Shown: positions 22,800 through 34,235, counted from the stretch's first letter. The stretch is 64,000 nucleotides of DNA from Euschistus heros (GCA_003667255.2 RCWM02000040.1:2914001-2978000), one strand, 5' to 3'. A program made the numbers and translations. The notes: generated by a model from the sequence alone, not told the origin.

Positions 22800-24889
22800 T
22801 TTTGTAGTGGCTGTTTTCTATATATGATTAAGTATTACGGCGAAACTAAGCTATCTACATAAAAAATGTATATAACATAATTTGTTTGTAATATTATTAG
22901 GAGTGACATAAAAAAAAGAACACTCCGATAGCATAATTAGGTTTCGAGCTGTCGGCATATAACCAGAGTTCTATACTTGTAATGTTGCTGAAGGGGTGGG
23001 GGGGAAAGAAAGAGGGGTGGGGGTCAGGACTTTGTGTTTTTTTAGTGCACACTTTATGTATTCACACCCTGCAAAAATTCAGCTTTCCTCTAATTAGTTG
23101 CGACAAAGGCTAATTTCTTGCTTTCATTGACTGGGCTAATGGGGAGATGGGCGGAGCTTGCCCTGGTGGGGTTATATTTAAATTCCGCCAAATATTGTAA
23201 AAATAATACCTAATTTTCTTGATATTGTGAAAATATATTTTCTTATAAAATTCCTTTCTCTCATCCGATTTTTTTCCAAACTTCATGACTGATTTTTTAA
23301 GTCACTGAACTTCACTCAAGTCAAAAGTTATTTCAATTGGTCAACCATTACCGAATTTATACACATTCAGCTTGGTGTCGATGCGACACACTCTATGGAC
23401 TGACATGAACTCTTTTTTTCAAAAGGTTAAAAAAAAAAATTGGCCCGTATTCCGGAATAGAATTCAAGTTGCAGGCACACATACTGAAATAATAGGCTGA
23501 GGTTAAACTTTATACAATAACATAAAACCGCATGATCCTCAAGGGTAGTAGTGCAAACAAACAAATCCTTCGTATTGTTATACATATATTTCGTATTGTT
23601 GTTTTTATTGAATTAAAATATGTTTTATTTAAATAAACCATTACAATATGCTGCTTGGGACATTAAAAATGGTGCTAATGGGATTTTATTTACATCATAT
23701 ATGATATGTACAACATAGAGTAATAAAAATAATTAAAACTAATTGATAAAAAAAAAACAAACATAGCAAGTATTTAATAATGGCATTTATACAAAATATA
23801 TACTTTGGTGTGGTACTTCAGAACCTATCCCACAAACGTGGTGCAACGAGACAAAGTGAAAATCAGTTATGTTTTTTAGTTTTTTTTTTTTATCTAAAAC
23901 TGTTACTACATCAGTAGGATATGTTTTATTATTATTTTTGTACAAATACACGTATATCGATGCCTTTGCTCATAGATGTGTTTAGGGAAAATTTTAGCAA
24001 AAATACTTTCCTATATTCACCAAAATCATGTTTGAAATGCTATTGTAAACACAGATTTTTAAAATACGAGTTTACTAAAAAGAATCGATATCCATCATTG
24101 GAGCTTCAAAGTTCCAAATTTGAATACCGTAAAATTGTCTGCACTTTACACATCTTTGAGAAAAGTCAACGATACGACCAATCACAGTATTATTCACCAT
24201 TCATAAACAGGTTCCAGGGTGGAGGTTTTATATAGTCTATCAAGTTTTGGATTCATAATTTTTTTTTTTTTTTTTTTTTTTTTTTTCAAAATTATTAAAC
24301 TATACTATTATCTACTCCTCTGCATATATATTTATGTAATTACAATGCTAAGTGGTAGCAGCATACGATTCTTTTCATTACATAAATTTGTATTTTAATT
24401 TAATTTGGATTAATTAATACATAAATTATTATTATTTATTTCTTTTAGAAACAGTTATAATTGATAAAATATTTTGTAGTGATGCTTACCTCTACGCTAT
24501 TTAGACCAATTTTAAATTTTTATCATATTCGTTATCAAGTTGGCACTGACGAAAAACTCAACAGCTGAAACAGTCTCTTAAAAGTTGTATATGGGACCTT
24601 AAAAAAGATTTTATATTTACTACATAATTCTATTATTTTTTTATAAGAATAGGGAGTCAGTTACCCCTTGGATCAGTTACCCCTATCATTCCAAGAAAAT
24701 TCCAAGATAATGTAATACAAACATAACAATGGTCTAATTTTTAAGAATTGTTTACTTTTTGCTAACCTCAATGAACTACATCAACGTATTGAAGAATAAG
24801 AGAAAGAAGATAACAAGAAACGTTTCTAGGTCAGTCCTAATAATAACTAGCGCTGTTGCGAAAAGCACGTTATAAAGATTTAATTGTGA
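22800..24889. other. AT-rich spacer; G-rich tract and poly-T run
   Basis: No gene recognised. A purine-rich G tract (GGGGTGGGGGGGAAAGAAAG) lies at about 22994-23013, and a T run of roughly 30 at 24259-24287. A 104-residue + frame at 23921-24235 has no recognisable motif and normal AT-rich composition. Confidence 0.5.
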
Positions 24890-25086
24890 ACAATGAAAGG
24901 AATGTTGTGACTCAGAGCTGAGTGGGTCAGTGGGCCACCGGTGTCAAGTTCATCGAGAGGGAAAGTGTTGACCAGCGGCCTGACAGCTCCAGGAACTGAT
25001 GACGGGTGGCTGGAGAAAATGGCGTCAATGGGAGGATGAGGCGAGGAAGGAAGTACAAGGGCGTATAGGGATGCCAATGCCTAGGG
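24890..25086. other. GC-rich island of unknown origin
   Basis: About 200 GC-rich bases directly abut the hAT-like element. A minus frame of 65 residues is open (MASLYALVLPSSPHPPIDAI start) but matches nothing I know. Confidence 0.3.
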
Positions 25087-26161
25087 CAGGGTTGCCAGGT
25101 GTGGGGGTTTTTTACCCACTTTTGAAAATTAGTGGGAGAATGGGGAATCCAAAAAGAATTGGGGGATTTTGATAAAACATTGCGATAGAAATTAATAATA
25201 AAATATCTACGCTATTTATAATTTTTATTAAATTTGTCTTCAGTTTTACTGATAAAAATAAATAAAATCGTGCACGCTAGAGTTCGATGTTTAAAGGCTA
25301 ATGTTTAATATATCGATGTTTTGACCATTCGATGTCTCAGAGAGCGTTAGGCAGTTAGCTTTAACTGACCTAGCTCCCGCCAAACGTATAAGCTTATTTT
25401 GTATTTTTTTGTTTATTGATATTTTATTCTGAGGCATAATAATGGATAACTTGTGGGTCTTTTTCACATTAAGGCTGCCAGTTCTCAGCTGTGACTTGTA
25501 ACTCACAGATTTCAATGCCGATTTTTGTGTGGGTAGTAGGGACATATAACAGTGCACAACTTGAGTTATAACCGGTAATAAGCATTGAAAACAGAGAAAA
25601 AATATATATGAAAATCACGTTTTATTTTTTTTCTCATCTTTCAGTAGAGATAGTTAAATAATTTTTTCACGTAAAATTTTAGTTTTGTATGCTGTCTCTT
25701 TACCACAACCAAAACCTGATAAATAATCTCTTTAACAATAATTTTAGGTTTTTGGTTCAAACATAAAATCCTGCATTAATTTCCGGACGAGTTTTGGTAG
25801 TAGGAAAGCGATAGCATACAAAACTACAATTTTACGTGAAAATATTATTTCTCTATCTTGACTGAGAGCTGAGAACTGGCAGCCTTAGTGTGAAAAAGAT
25901 CCTAAATTTTCATTCGAAAAACCTCAACGTTTGGCCTTTTTATTTAACTCAAGAATACATTACATGACAGAGATTTTAGTATAATGAAGTTCCTATAAAT
26001 AAAATAATATTTTTACTTAATATACGTTTGTTTCACATGCGAATTTCGACTGGGGCATTTCAGGAGAAAAGGTGATGGAGAACATGGAAAAACTTTGATC
26101 AATGTGGAGAAATTTACCCCACTACACTGGGGAAAATACTTAATGTCACCTGGCAACACAG
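25087..26161. mobile_element. Non-autonomous hAT-like element with internal foldback
   Basis: The termini are CAGGGTTGCCAGGTG (25087-25101) and the reverse complement of CTGTGTTGCCAGGTG (26147-26161), 13 of 15 identical. The flanking octamers GCCTAGGG and GCCTAAAT share five bases, as a decayed 8-bp TSD would. CAG-start termini and 8-bp duplications are features of hAT elements. No transposase frame remains in the 1,075 bp. A nested inverted repeat occupies 25453-25900. Assignment to hAT is inferred from termini and TSD length only. Confidence 0.5.
25453..25900. repeat. Nested inverted repeat with a one-arm insertion
   Basis: The left arm has two blocks: 25453-25490 (GTGGGTCTTTTTCACATTAA, GGCTGCCAGTTCTCAGCT) and about 25636-25712 (CACGTAAAATTTTAGTTTTG, TATGCTG). 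The right arm carries the reverse complements contiguously, at 25791-25860 and 25867-25900. The left arm therefore has about 145 extra bases (25491-25635) that the right arm lacks. The centre is about 80 bp. Confidence 0.75.
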
Positions 26162-26494
26162 GCCTAAATACTAGCTTAGGTGCACATGAAACTATATCAA
26201 CCGAAATGAATTAAAAAATTATTCATTACTCTGCATTCAGTCGATTTGTTAACCTCTTCTCATTAATATTCACTAATGTTTTAATGAGCTGACAACTCGC
26301 GAACGAGTGTAAAGATTACAATCAGAATATTGCATGAGGAGTTGTGATGGACTCTTGATGTAATTATAAATTCTGGTTACAGAAGGAAATCCGTTTACAT
26401 CCTTCGCTTCCAAGATCCTTCATTCCCTCCTCCTTTTCAATCATTTATGGATGTTGCCGGTCATATTTGTTGTAAAACTTATTGTAATATCTGG

Positions 26495-26727
26495 AGATGA
26501 TGAGGAATGTAGTCAAAGAGGAGCACCACGTCCAAGCAGAAATACTTTAATGCGTGCCAACGTTTCGACCGATGTGTCCTGGTCAAGGATGAGACATTGT
26601 TCGTCTCCTCTCCAGTATGGTTCGGTGGCCCTGAAAAAGACCTGCAAGGCAGGTCGAAACGTTGGCACGCATTAATGTATTTCTACTTGGACGTGGTGCT
26701 CCTCTTTGACTGCATTTCTGATTATCT
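26495..26727. repeat. 76-bp inverted repeat with hammerhead-like flanks
   Basis: The arms 26495-26570 and 26652-26727 are near-perfect reverse complements, sharing GTCAAAGAGGAGCACCACGT and TAATGCGTGCCAACGTTTCG. The spacer is 81 bp. At the inner edge of the right arm the + strand reads CTGAAAAA, then a GACCTGC/GCAGGTC stem with a 3-base loop, then GAAACG. On the minus strand, the inner edge of the left arm reads CTTGACC, ten bases, GGTC, GAAACG. Such stem-GAAAC arrangements occur at the ends of Penelope-like and related retroelements. No protein remnant is seen. Confidence 0.75.
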
Positions 26728-26905
26728 TCTTCTCCATTCATCTTAACAGTCAACTATACTTTAATCATTATTGTAATATCTATATTGATTTTTTTTTCGA
26801 GTCACGGTACTGTCGTATCAAGGTGCCTGATTGTCACAATTTTTTTTTAAATCAAGCATATATTATTTTAAAGAATTGATTTTGTATATTTTTTTTATGA
26901 AAAGG

Positions 26906-27096
26906 GAGCGGGGTAGCTCAGTGGGTAAGGCACTGACTGCTATGCTCAGTGTTTCTTTTGCTCTTGTTCGACTTTAGAGTCTGGAGGTCTCTTGGGGCCT
27001 ACCCAGCCTCTATAAAGTGGGTACCCTTAATTGGGGAAAATCCGTAACCGTATTGAACCCAGCACCCTTCATGGGTTGCAGTGGTACATTTTTTAT
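26906..27096 (+). mobile_element. tRNA-derived SINE
   Basis: The head resembles a tRNA gene: an A box at 26914-26930 (TAGCTCAGTGGGTAAGG) and a B box at 26964-26975 (TTGTTCGACTTT). These are the two internal RNA polymerase III promoter elements, about 35 bases apart. The cloverleaf is imperfect, and the sequence runs on into a 110-base body with no tRNA 3' end, which separates a SINE from a functional tRNA gene. It ends in a T/A-rich tail near 27090. A flanking duplication of the TATTTTTTTTAT type is possible but not exact. Confidence 0.75.
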
Positions 27097-27230
27097 TTTC
27101 ATTTAGTTCAAAATTACAATGAGGGGATATAGAAATCTTATTCCTTCAATTAATGTATAACGTCTTACCACCATCTTGAGTGCAAATGTCAAGTATCGTA
27201 TTGATCTGAACGTTTGCATTAGGTAAAATA

Positions 27231-27263
27231 TTGGGTTGTCCGGAAAATAATACGGGCTTTTCT
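27231..27263 (+). mobile_element. Single mariner-like terminal repeat
   Basis: TA is followed by TTGGGTTGTCCGGAAAATAA and then TACGGGCTTTTCTG. The TTGGGTTG(T/G)CC start after TA is the form of mariner-family termini. The matching opposite terminus was not found, so this is a solitary end. Confidence 0.4.
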
Positions 27264-27424
27264 GTTTTTTTAAATTACCCCTGTTTGTAATAAACTATTC
27301 AATTTTAATAAATTAATGTTTTCTATTGATGTCAATATTTAATAAATAAATAATAAATGAGAATAAAACAGGTCGCAAATCGAACGATTTTGACCACTTT
27401 CAGTCATTGTTAGGAAGTCTTATG

Positions 27425-27634
27425 AAATTGTTGAAGCTTAGTTATGAATCTCTGCCACAACAGTCCATCTCTTCAGACCTCTATCCTACCAACTACCTTG
27501 TTTTTTTTTGTTGTTTTTTACCTGTCCTCGGTCACTTTTTAAACTATCAAAACTGAATAGAAATCATAAATAGTTAATAACAAGGATCCAAATTCTATTC
27601 AGAGGAGCCTTCCGCAGATATGTATTGAGAGGAA
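27425..27634. repeat. Dispersed repeat, uninterrupted copy of the 39711-40122 block
   Basis: Bases 27425-27548 match 39711-39826, and 27549-27634 match 40040-40122 (ATAGAAATCA, TCTATTCAG, AGAGCCT, GTATTGAGAGG). The copy here has no insertion and so serves as the empty-site reference for the LINE tail nested at 39831-40034. Confidence 0.7.
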
Positions 27635-27728
27635 TGGAGCATAATTTGATTTACTAAAATATTTTCTGGTCATTTATTTTTCAGTTTGATTTTAAAAATT
27701 TAAATTTTATTTAGTTAGGATAACTAAT

Positions 27729-27779
27729 AATAATAATAATAATGTCTAGTCCTTATATTATTATTATTATTATTATTAA
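27729..27779. repeat. Paired trinucleotide tracts forming a hairpin
   Basis: (AAT)n at 27729-27743 and (ATT)n at about 27757-27779 are complementary and separated by about 14 bases, so the single strand can fold on itself. Confidence 0.85.
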
Positions 27780-29480
27780 TTTGGTGTTCCAAAGTTTCCA
27801 TTGCATCCAATAATAAATACATTTAAAGTATCGTTTTAAAGTGATTCCTGAATACTTAAAATATCTCTTCCTTAAAAGACGGGGTTTAGTACATCAGAGA
27901 TGCAGATAGGATTCAGATATCTTCCTCACTTCCCTCGTTACCTAACCCGTCAAGAACCCGTCTTCCTCTTCTCTTCATCTATACCACGAACCGACACGTT
28001 TTCTTACTTTAAAATTGCGACACTATCTTTTTTTGTTGATCTGGAAATTTTTAGAATATCCAGAGTTTTTCATGAGTCTCAGTGTCTGTATAAGAGGTTT
28101 AAAAAAAATATTGTAATTTTTAATTTTTTACCATTTTCATCGCTAATTTAAGATATAATCGTATAAAAAGTGATCCAAAATCCTCTTGGATCATTAAACT
28201 AATCCTGCCTTCGTCTCCTGTCAATTTCTTTTCTGTCTAATACCTGCCTCCCCATTGTTTGTGGACCTTTGGAGATCTATGCTTCGCTTAGTTATTAATA
28301 AGAATATTTCTCTTGAGTATATCTACTTAACGACGTCTTTTAAAATAGTCTCCTTTACATACTTTCTGGATACAAAAGATTGGTGAGCTCTTTAACACTT
28401 ACCGCTTGATTGGATCAATGGGTTATTGGAGCATTCTCTCTTCCGTATCTCTCAAAATAAGGAACGGTTGAGGACCTAAAACTTCTTCAGAGGCAAGATT
28501 TCACTAATTCAGGACACCATAGACCAGTAACCTTATACTCTAATAAATTATGACGATGTCACATTATGAAAAAAATATATATATATATATATATTCGTTT
28601 TCACCAAAAACATTTTTTTTTTTTTTTTTCGATTTTCATTATTGTTAGGATAGGGTTTTATACAATGGAAATTAGAATCAAAACACTTTTGAAGTATTCA
28701 AAAAACGCAGTTCTTACTAAACTTCTTTACAGGTGCCCAGTGTCAAGTGCCTGATTTTGTAATGAATCTAAAACTTTTTCTTTAAGAATGTTAGCCTTGC
28801 CACCAATGTTTGCTTATCTGAAACGAATTTTGTTCTTAAAACAGTTTTCGTGTGCCATTATTTATATTGAAATTTCAGTTGATGAAGATTCTATGAATCG
28901 TATACATATATTGTTAATTGTTTCATTTATTTGCCTTATTTATTTAATGTTTAGTAAAGTTCTTGAGGTTCAGTCAATAAATAAAAACAATTTTGGAGAC
29001 GCTTCGAGACTATGTTGTTCTCATAATCATGACCTACAGTGAAAAAACAGGTTACAATAAAATCATATAAGTTATACAAGTTATTTCAAAACATAAAGTT
29101 AGCTACAATACAAGTATATAACAATATATGTTACAAACATAAAATATATCCAATTACAGAATACAGAATAGTATGAAACTACTTACAATGTTACTTGTGG
29201 ATATAATATTGACTAACTAAATTCTAACAGTTCTAGTATACAACTGACCTGGGGAAATTTTGAAAAACAGTTACAAAGGTTATTGGGGGATTCCCTAGGA
29301 AAAATTAAGTTAAAAGGACTGGATGGTATTCCCAAGATGTAGGTACAAAAATATTTCGGAGTAATATACTAATAAATGGATGAATGATTTATGTGATGTA
29401 TATTAATTTAAATGTATATTATTGGTCTGAATATATTAAATTGGAATAACAGGTGTTGAGATTTAGAACGTTTTTTTTTT
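27780..29480. other. AT-rich spacer without a recognisable gene
   Basis: Reading frames at 27900-28151 and 28788-29042 (+) have no motif. An (AT)n tract at 28575-28594 and a T run at 28613-28629 are present. Confidence 0.5.
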
Positions 29481-29484
29481 TTTT

Positions 29485-29770
29485 TTTTTTATTGCGCGAT
29501 TTTTAAATTTCTATGGTTTTCATTTCTTTTAAAATTATTTTGTTCATGGTAAATAATTTTGGGGGAATCAAATCTAAAAGAGTGTTTTGTTTGCCTGTAA
29601 TGTGTGGTGGGAGCTGTTTGGTCAGGTTTACTCGGGTTTTTATTTATAGACGTGCAACTGTATTTATGTTGATACTCACGTCGTTTAAGAAATTGTTCCA
29701 ATGTACCGAAATAAGACTTTCCACAACTATCTTCACTTGGTATTTCATAAACAATATTAGACTGTAATTC
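29485..29770 (-). pseudogene. GIY-YIG endonuclease domain fragment (Penelope-like)
   Basis: The minus strand encodes SNIVYEIPSEDSCGKSYFGT, then EQFLKRREYQHKY and FRFDSPKIIYHEQNNFKRNE. The layout of a VYEIPC-type strand, a SYxG(Q)T strand, an R-rich helix with a Q/E-H, and a later FDxPKI(L) with FKR is that of GIY-YIG domains at the C-terminus of Penelope-like elements. Here the IPC Cys is Ser, Tyr is Phe in YFG, and the Gln of GQT is lost. The rest of the element is missing. The sequence differs from the copies at 7.8 and 21.6 kb, so it is a second family. Confidence 0.65.
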
Positions 29771-29774
29771 TGAC

Positions 29775-30840
29775 TTGTGAATATATATATATATAGATGC
29801 TGAATTTCAACATTTTTTTTTTTTTTCAACTTTGCGAAATCTATTGCTAGTTATATATATTTTCAATTATGAAAAGATAAGAATCCATAATAATGTTTAG
29901 TTCTTGGTCAACATAATCGTAACCTCGTTTTGTTGCGAACAACCCATTTAATGAGTTAAAATATCATTAAGACGTGTCTTGAATAGCGTTCACTTGCAGT
30001 CCGGGTGAGAGAAAATTTATGGGGTCAGTGGATATCGGACGCTAAATACATTTTATGTTGTTTTTAGTATCATTTTTGTTTTTCGATAGATGCAGAGGGG
30101 TAAAGTTATAATCTAGCCAACCAAAAATCTGTTTTACGAAATGCAACGGAGGTGGAAAAAAACCTATTATCAATAGCTAATTTGAATAGTGATTCAAGTA
30201 ATGGGCATAAATCGTTTACATGGTTGATCGATTTGGAGGAAAAACCAGCGTGAACTTGCAGGTTGTACTATGTTTATTTTGTTTCACAACAAAAGTAACT
30301 TTGTGAGGACAGAGTTCAGTGATACCTGTTACCGATCTAATTTATATCAAACCAACTCATTATGGATTATGAGAGACAGGATATGTACTTATGTTATAGC
30401 ATAGAGAATTAAAATATATGAAAAGGCCATAAAAACAACTATGAAAGATACTCTTTATTTTTTTATTTTTGCTATCGCGAATTTCAACATTCAATAAAGA
30501 TTTTGTTATACTTCTCGATGAATCCCTTTAACTTTTTTAGCATAATTGGTTGGTCAAGTTATCTCGTAAATAAATTTTAAATCTAACCGCCACTTTGGAT
30601 AATATGTAATTTTTTTTTTTTTTTTTTTCTTGCTTATCTACATAAAGAAGAAATAAATTTTTACAGAAATTCTGAAAAATAATTTTATAAATATTTAACT
30701 ATTTTCATTACTTAAGGGCAAATGTTATTTTAAGATCATCTGGAGTGAGAATTCTTATAATGAGAGACCTTTTTGGTCTTAAGGAGAGCCAACAATTGCA
30801 CAGTTTCAATTTTTTTTTTTTTTTTTAAATTAAATGGTAA
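29775..30840. other. AT-rich spacer
   Basis: No gene recognised. T runs occur at 29471-29490 (just inside the GIY-YIG fragment's left edge), 30609-30628 and 30811-30826. Confidence 0.5.
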
Positions 30841-30850
30841 ATCATGACAA

Positions 30851-31022
30851 TTATTCTGAATAACTTTGTACAGCTTTCCGAAGAAGCTGCAGAGGCTTGG
30901 GGTATGCATTCCTGAACTGAGAAAATGTCTTTTGAAATTTTTCAGGACAATCTTGTAACATATATACCTTGAATATAGTGCTTTTAAGTTCTGAACTGAT
31001 TTTATCTGGTCTGTGGCCAGTA
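30851..31022 (-). pseudogene. Possible terminal coding exon or retrocopy tail, unknown protein
   Basis: On the minus strand a pyrimidine-rich stretch ending CAG (TTATTTTTTTCAG, AG at 31024-31023) precedes an open frame of 56 codons ending TAA at 30851-30853. It reads TGHRPDKISSELKSTIFKV, then YMLQDCPEKFQ, then RNAYPKPLQLLRKAVQSYSE. Composition and codon choice look coding compared with the surroundings. About 25 bases after the stop comes an A run of 16-18 (T run 30811-30826 on +), which suggests either a retroposed 3' end or a short-UTR last exon. I do not recognise the protein. No upstream exon could be paired with it. Confidence 0.3.
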
Positions 31023-31029
31023 CTGAAAA

Positions 31030-32212
31030 AAATAAGTAAGCCGTTTTGAGATACTCATGGATTTGTAGAGTGATGACAGCCGTGAATCATTAGTTAATTA
31101 ATTAAGATTGTGTTGTAATTTGCCCCATTTTTTTTTTAATTTTATTTTGTATATTGTAAAAAAGAAGAATCATTCTATCCCCCCCCCCCTCCAAAATGTA
31201 GAAAACTCTCTATATAATTTTGGTAAAATAATTTAACTAACTCCTTTGCGTTGCAAAAACCCGGACAGAATTGACGAAATTGGTTATCATTGGCAAGATT
31301 AGTCTCATATTTCAAAAACTAGAGAACAAAAATTTTTTAGAATATTTTTCCGAAATCAGCAGCCCAAATTAATAGAAAATAGTGATAAAACATATTTAGC
31401 CGGCTAGACTTGTCATTTACCTCTCTGTGAGATGAGCGAAACAAACCTAGTTCGAAAATCATTTGATTTCTTTAGGTATTAAGAAATTTAAATATGCTGC
31501 CGGTTAAAACCTGACATTCTTAAACCTATTTTTAATTTTTTTTTTTTTTTCAGTTCTAATGAAACAAATTTACTTAATTTATTTTATTTTTTTATTTTTT
31601 TTTATTTAAATAGACAAAATTTGATTTCCTCTTCAAATTGAAACAGAAAATTGTACAATTTGCACCATTGTGAAAAACGGAGGAAAAGCAAACTGTTTAA
31701 AGTATTTCCTTTTTTGTAAACAATAATAACTAAAGAATCCGTTCTTAGAACTTATTTCAACTACTGATCTTTTCTTAATTATTTAAGATTATGAATTAAT
31801 TTAAATATATTCTATATATGATGAAATAATGTATTCCAGTTTAATATATTTAATAATTATGAAACATCAATATTTTTGGATCACAACAAAAGCAGTTCTT
31901 TTTTTTTTTCAAATTTCGATTTAAAATATTTTTGATTCCATTAAATCATTGAACGTGAAACGGCCTGTCATTCACTGCTGGTTTCTCTCGCGTCACTGTT
32001 ATAAGGAATCAGGATGTAATGGAAGTTAATGGCATTGTTTGGAAAGGTTTCAAATTCATGACACATGCCTTGCCCCCCCGACGTGATCAGGAAGTTCACT
32101 ACAGGATTGGGGAAGTCGTTCATTTCTAGATTCCAATTAAGTGCCTACACTACAGTCACTGATCACCTGCAATGTATGGTTTTATTTTTATTTTTTTTTT
32201 TATATATATATT

Positions 32213-32246
<34 letters not shown>

Positions 32247-32820
32247 CCTATATTCTAATATTCTAATATCATTTTAAAAATTCTAATTCCATTATCCGTT
32301 ATCTTGATGGTACGTATAGTTAATGTTATTTCATTACTATCATACTGAATACTCCTTTTAACAGTTACTTTTCGGTAACCAGTTACGGTTTATCTGGTGC
32401 GCATTCTAGCGCCATTCAAAATGATTTATTCAAAAAGTAGAAATAATAATATACAGAAAAGAATATCATAAAAGTGTTTAAATTTATTATTTTTATATAC
32501 AGTTCCTAAATGAAACGAACAACAACTTATAATAAAATGGCAGTAGTAAAAAGCCTTTTTAAGTCATAAATAAGTGGCAAGGTCTGAGAATGATTTAATT
32601 AAAAACTAATAATATTATGCTAATAATAGTCGAATAATATTATATAAATAAATAATATATGAGAAGTGGAAATAAAACATCAATATATAAGACACTAAAT
32701 CCATGTTGAAACTTATTTTGTCAACTTCTGTTTCACCTTCTTACATTTGAGAAGACGAACTATCAATGCACACTAAACAATGCAATCCAAGTTGAAACTG
32801 TCTCGATAAATGTGAAACTC
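31030..32820. other. Spacer with one small minus-strand frame and C/T homopolymers
   Basis: Mostly AT-rich. A C run lies at 31180-31188, and an AT microsatellite at 32203-32243. The only candidate coding stretch is the small frame at 31968-32123, listed separately. Confidence 0.5.
31968..32123 (-). CDS. Small open frame of 51 codons in a GC-richer island
   Basis: From ATG at 32123-32121 the frame reads MNDFPNPVVNFLITSGGQGM and runs through CHEFETFPNNAINFHYILIP to TGA at 31970-31968. The island at 31950-32160 is GC-richer than its surroundings, and a G run of seven (read on the minus strand) lies inside the frame. No family is recognised. It may be a chance frame; an unspliced or spliced exon are both possible. 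Confidence 0.15.
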   Translation of the reverse strand: MNDFPNPVVNFLITSGGQGMCHEFETFPNNAINFHYILIPYNSDARETSSE

Positions 32821-32826
32821 TTTATA

Positions 32827-33569
32827 GTCCAGTCAACAAACACATTGCAGAGTGCATGAAATATGCGATAATTTTTGACTTCACAGCTTTGTTAGGAGTA
32901 GTTAGAAGGTAAACATATTAAAAGACCCCGCCCCTGAGGGGTGATCTAATTTTAGGGGGAGGGGAGAACGTCCCAATTTTGTTTTTCGATAATATCTACA
33001 TACATGTTAATCGAAACTCCAACAGTTTTCGAGATATACGTTATTAAAAATCGATAATTTTAGAAATAAACAAAATGTCTACCTCACTTTTTGCTAAACA
33101 CTTGCTTCAAATACCAAAAATGCATATATGAAATTAAAGTAAATTTAACACTCTACAATTTTGATTCTGTAATTTTTTGTGAGATACGATTGTGGAAGGT
33201 ACTAGAAACCAAAGTTTGACAAGTGAGTTAATATTTGTTTTTTTTCCGAAAATCACCCATTTTCAATAACGAATATCTCTTAAACGGTTAGAACTACGAC
33301 AAAGTTATATATTATTAATTATACATGAAATTTAATTAGCTTTTATGTTTATTTTAAACATATTTTTCTAGAGTCAACCGTTTTCGAGTTATTATCGAAA
33401 AAACAAAAAAATTGAACTTCTCCCCTCTCCCCACCGTTAGCTGACCCCCCAGGGGCAGGGACTTTTAGTATGCTTACCTTCTAACTATTCCTAACGAAGC
33501 TGTGAAGTCAAAAAATATCGCACATTCCATGCACTCTACACCCCTCATTTCCGCATTCATTGACTGGAC
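32827..33569. mobile_element. MITE with long terminal inverted repeats and TA target duplication
   Basis: TA flanks both ends (32825-32826 and 33570-33571). The left arm starts GTCCAGTCAA, and the right arm is its reverse complement (TTGACTGGAC with one change). The arms extend about 170 bp with shared blocks GACTTCACAGCTT, GTTAGAAGGTAA and a GC-rich GGGGGAGGGGAGAA segment. The 743-bp element has no transposase. TA duplication and length fit a Tc1/mariner-type MITE. A half copy lies at 6526-6830. Confidence 0.85.
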
Positions 33570-33574
33570 TATTT

Positions 33575-34235
33575 AAGTGAAGTGTCGGAATTGATCTCGT
33601 TGTGCATAGCCGATTTAATAGCGGGGCTTCGATGTTGATATCCCTCTCTGTCTTCATTACATTATTTTGTGGTTCCTACAGCTCATTGATTAGTCGCAAA
33701 AATATTTTGAATTAGTAAATTTTATTGGTTGTTATAACGAAAAAAAAAAAATACAGACAGTTAATTCTTTCAGAAATCTAGCCAAAAATGACTATTTGAT
33801 TTAATCTCATTATATTATTAAAAACTCTAATTCTAGTGCGTACTTATCATTAAAAAGTAAAAAAAATGTGTTTTTTACAAAAAAAAAGAAAGAAAAAAAG
33901 GTTTTAAGAATTTTTATGTTTATATTTTTGTTGTTTTTAAAATAAACTTTCTGTTAATGCAAGTCATTATTGATTTTTTATTTTTTTTTTTCCAGAAGCC
34001 ACCTATCAATATTACCACTGATATACTTCGAGTTTAATCGTAGCTGCACAAAAATGGCAAGTAAAGACAGGACGAGATAACTTGTAGTTGGCGTCCTAGA
34101 AAAGAATACGATCTACCAGTTATCTCGTTGTTGGCAGTCAACGTGTTAACAATTAATGATTATTCGAAATGAACCAAGCTGAGAGAAAGATGGAGTTTCA
34201 AACGGGACTTTTTTCATTCAAACCAATATAGCTCC
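33575..34235. other. AT-rich spacer
   Basis: No gene recognised. Confidence 0.5.

Noticed and set aside
26911..26985. Functional tRNA gene
   Set aside because: A and B boxes are present, but the acceptor stem does not close and the sequence runs into a SINE body.
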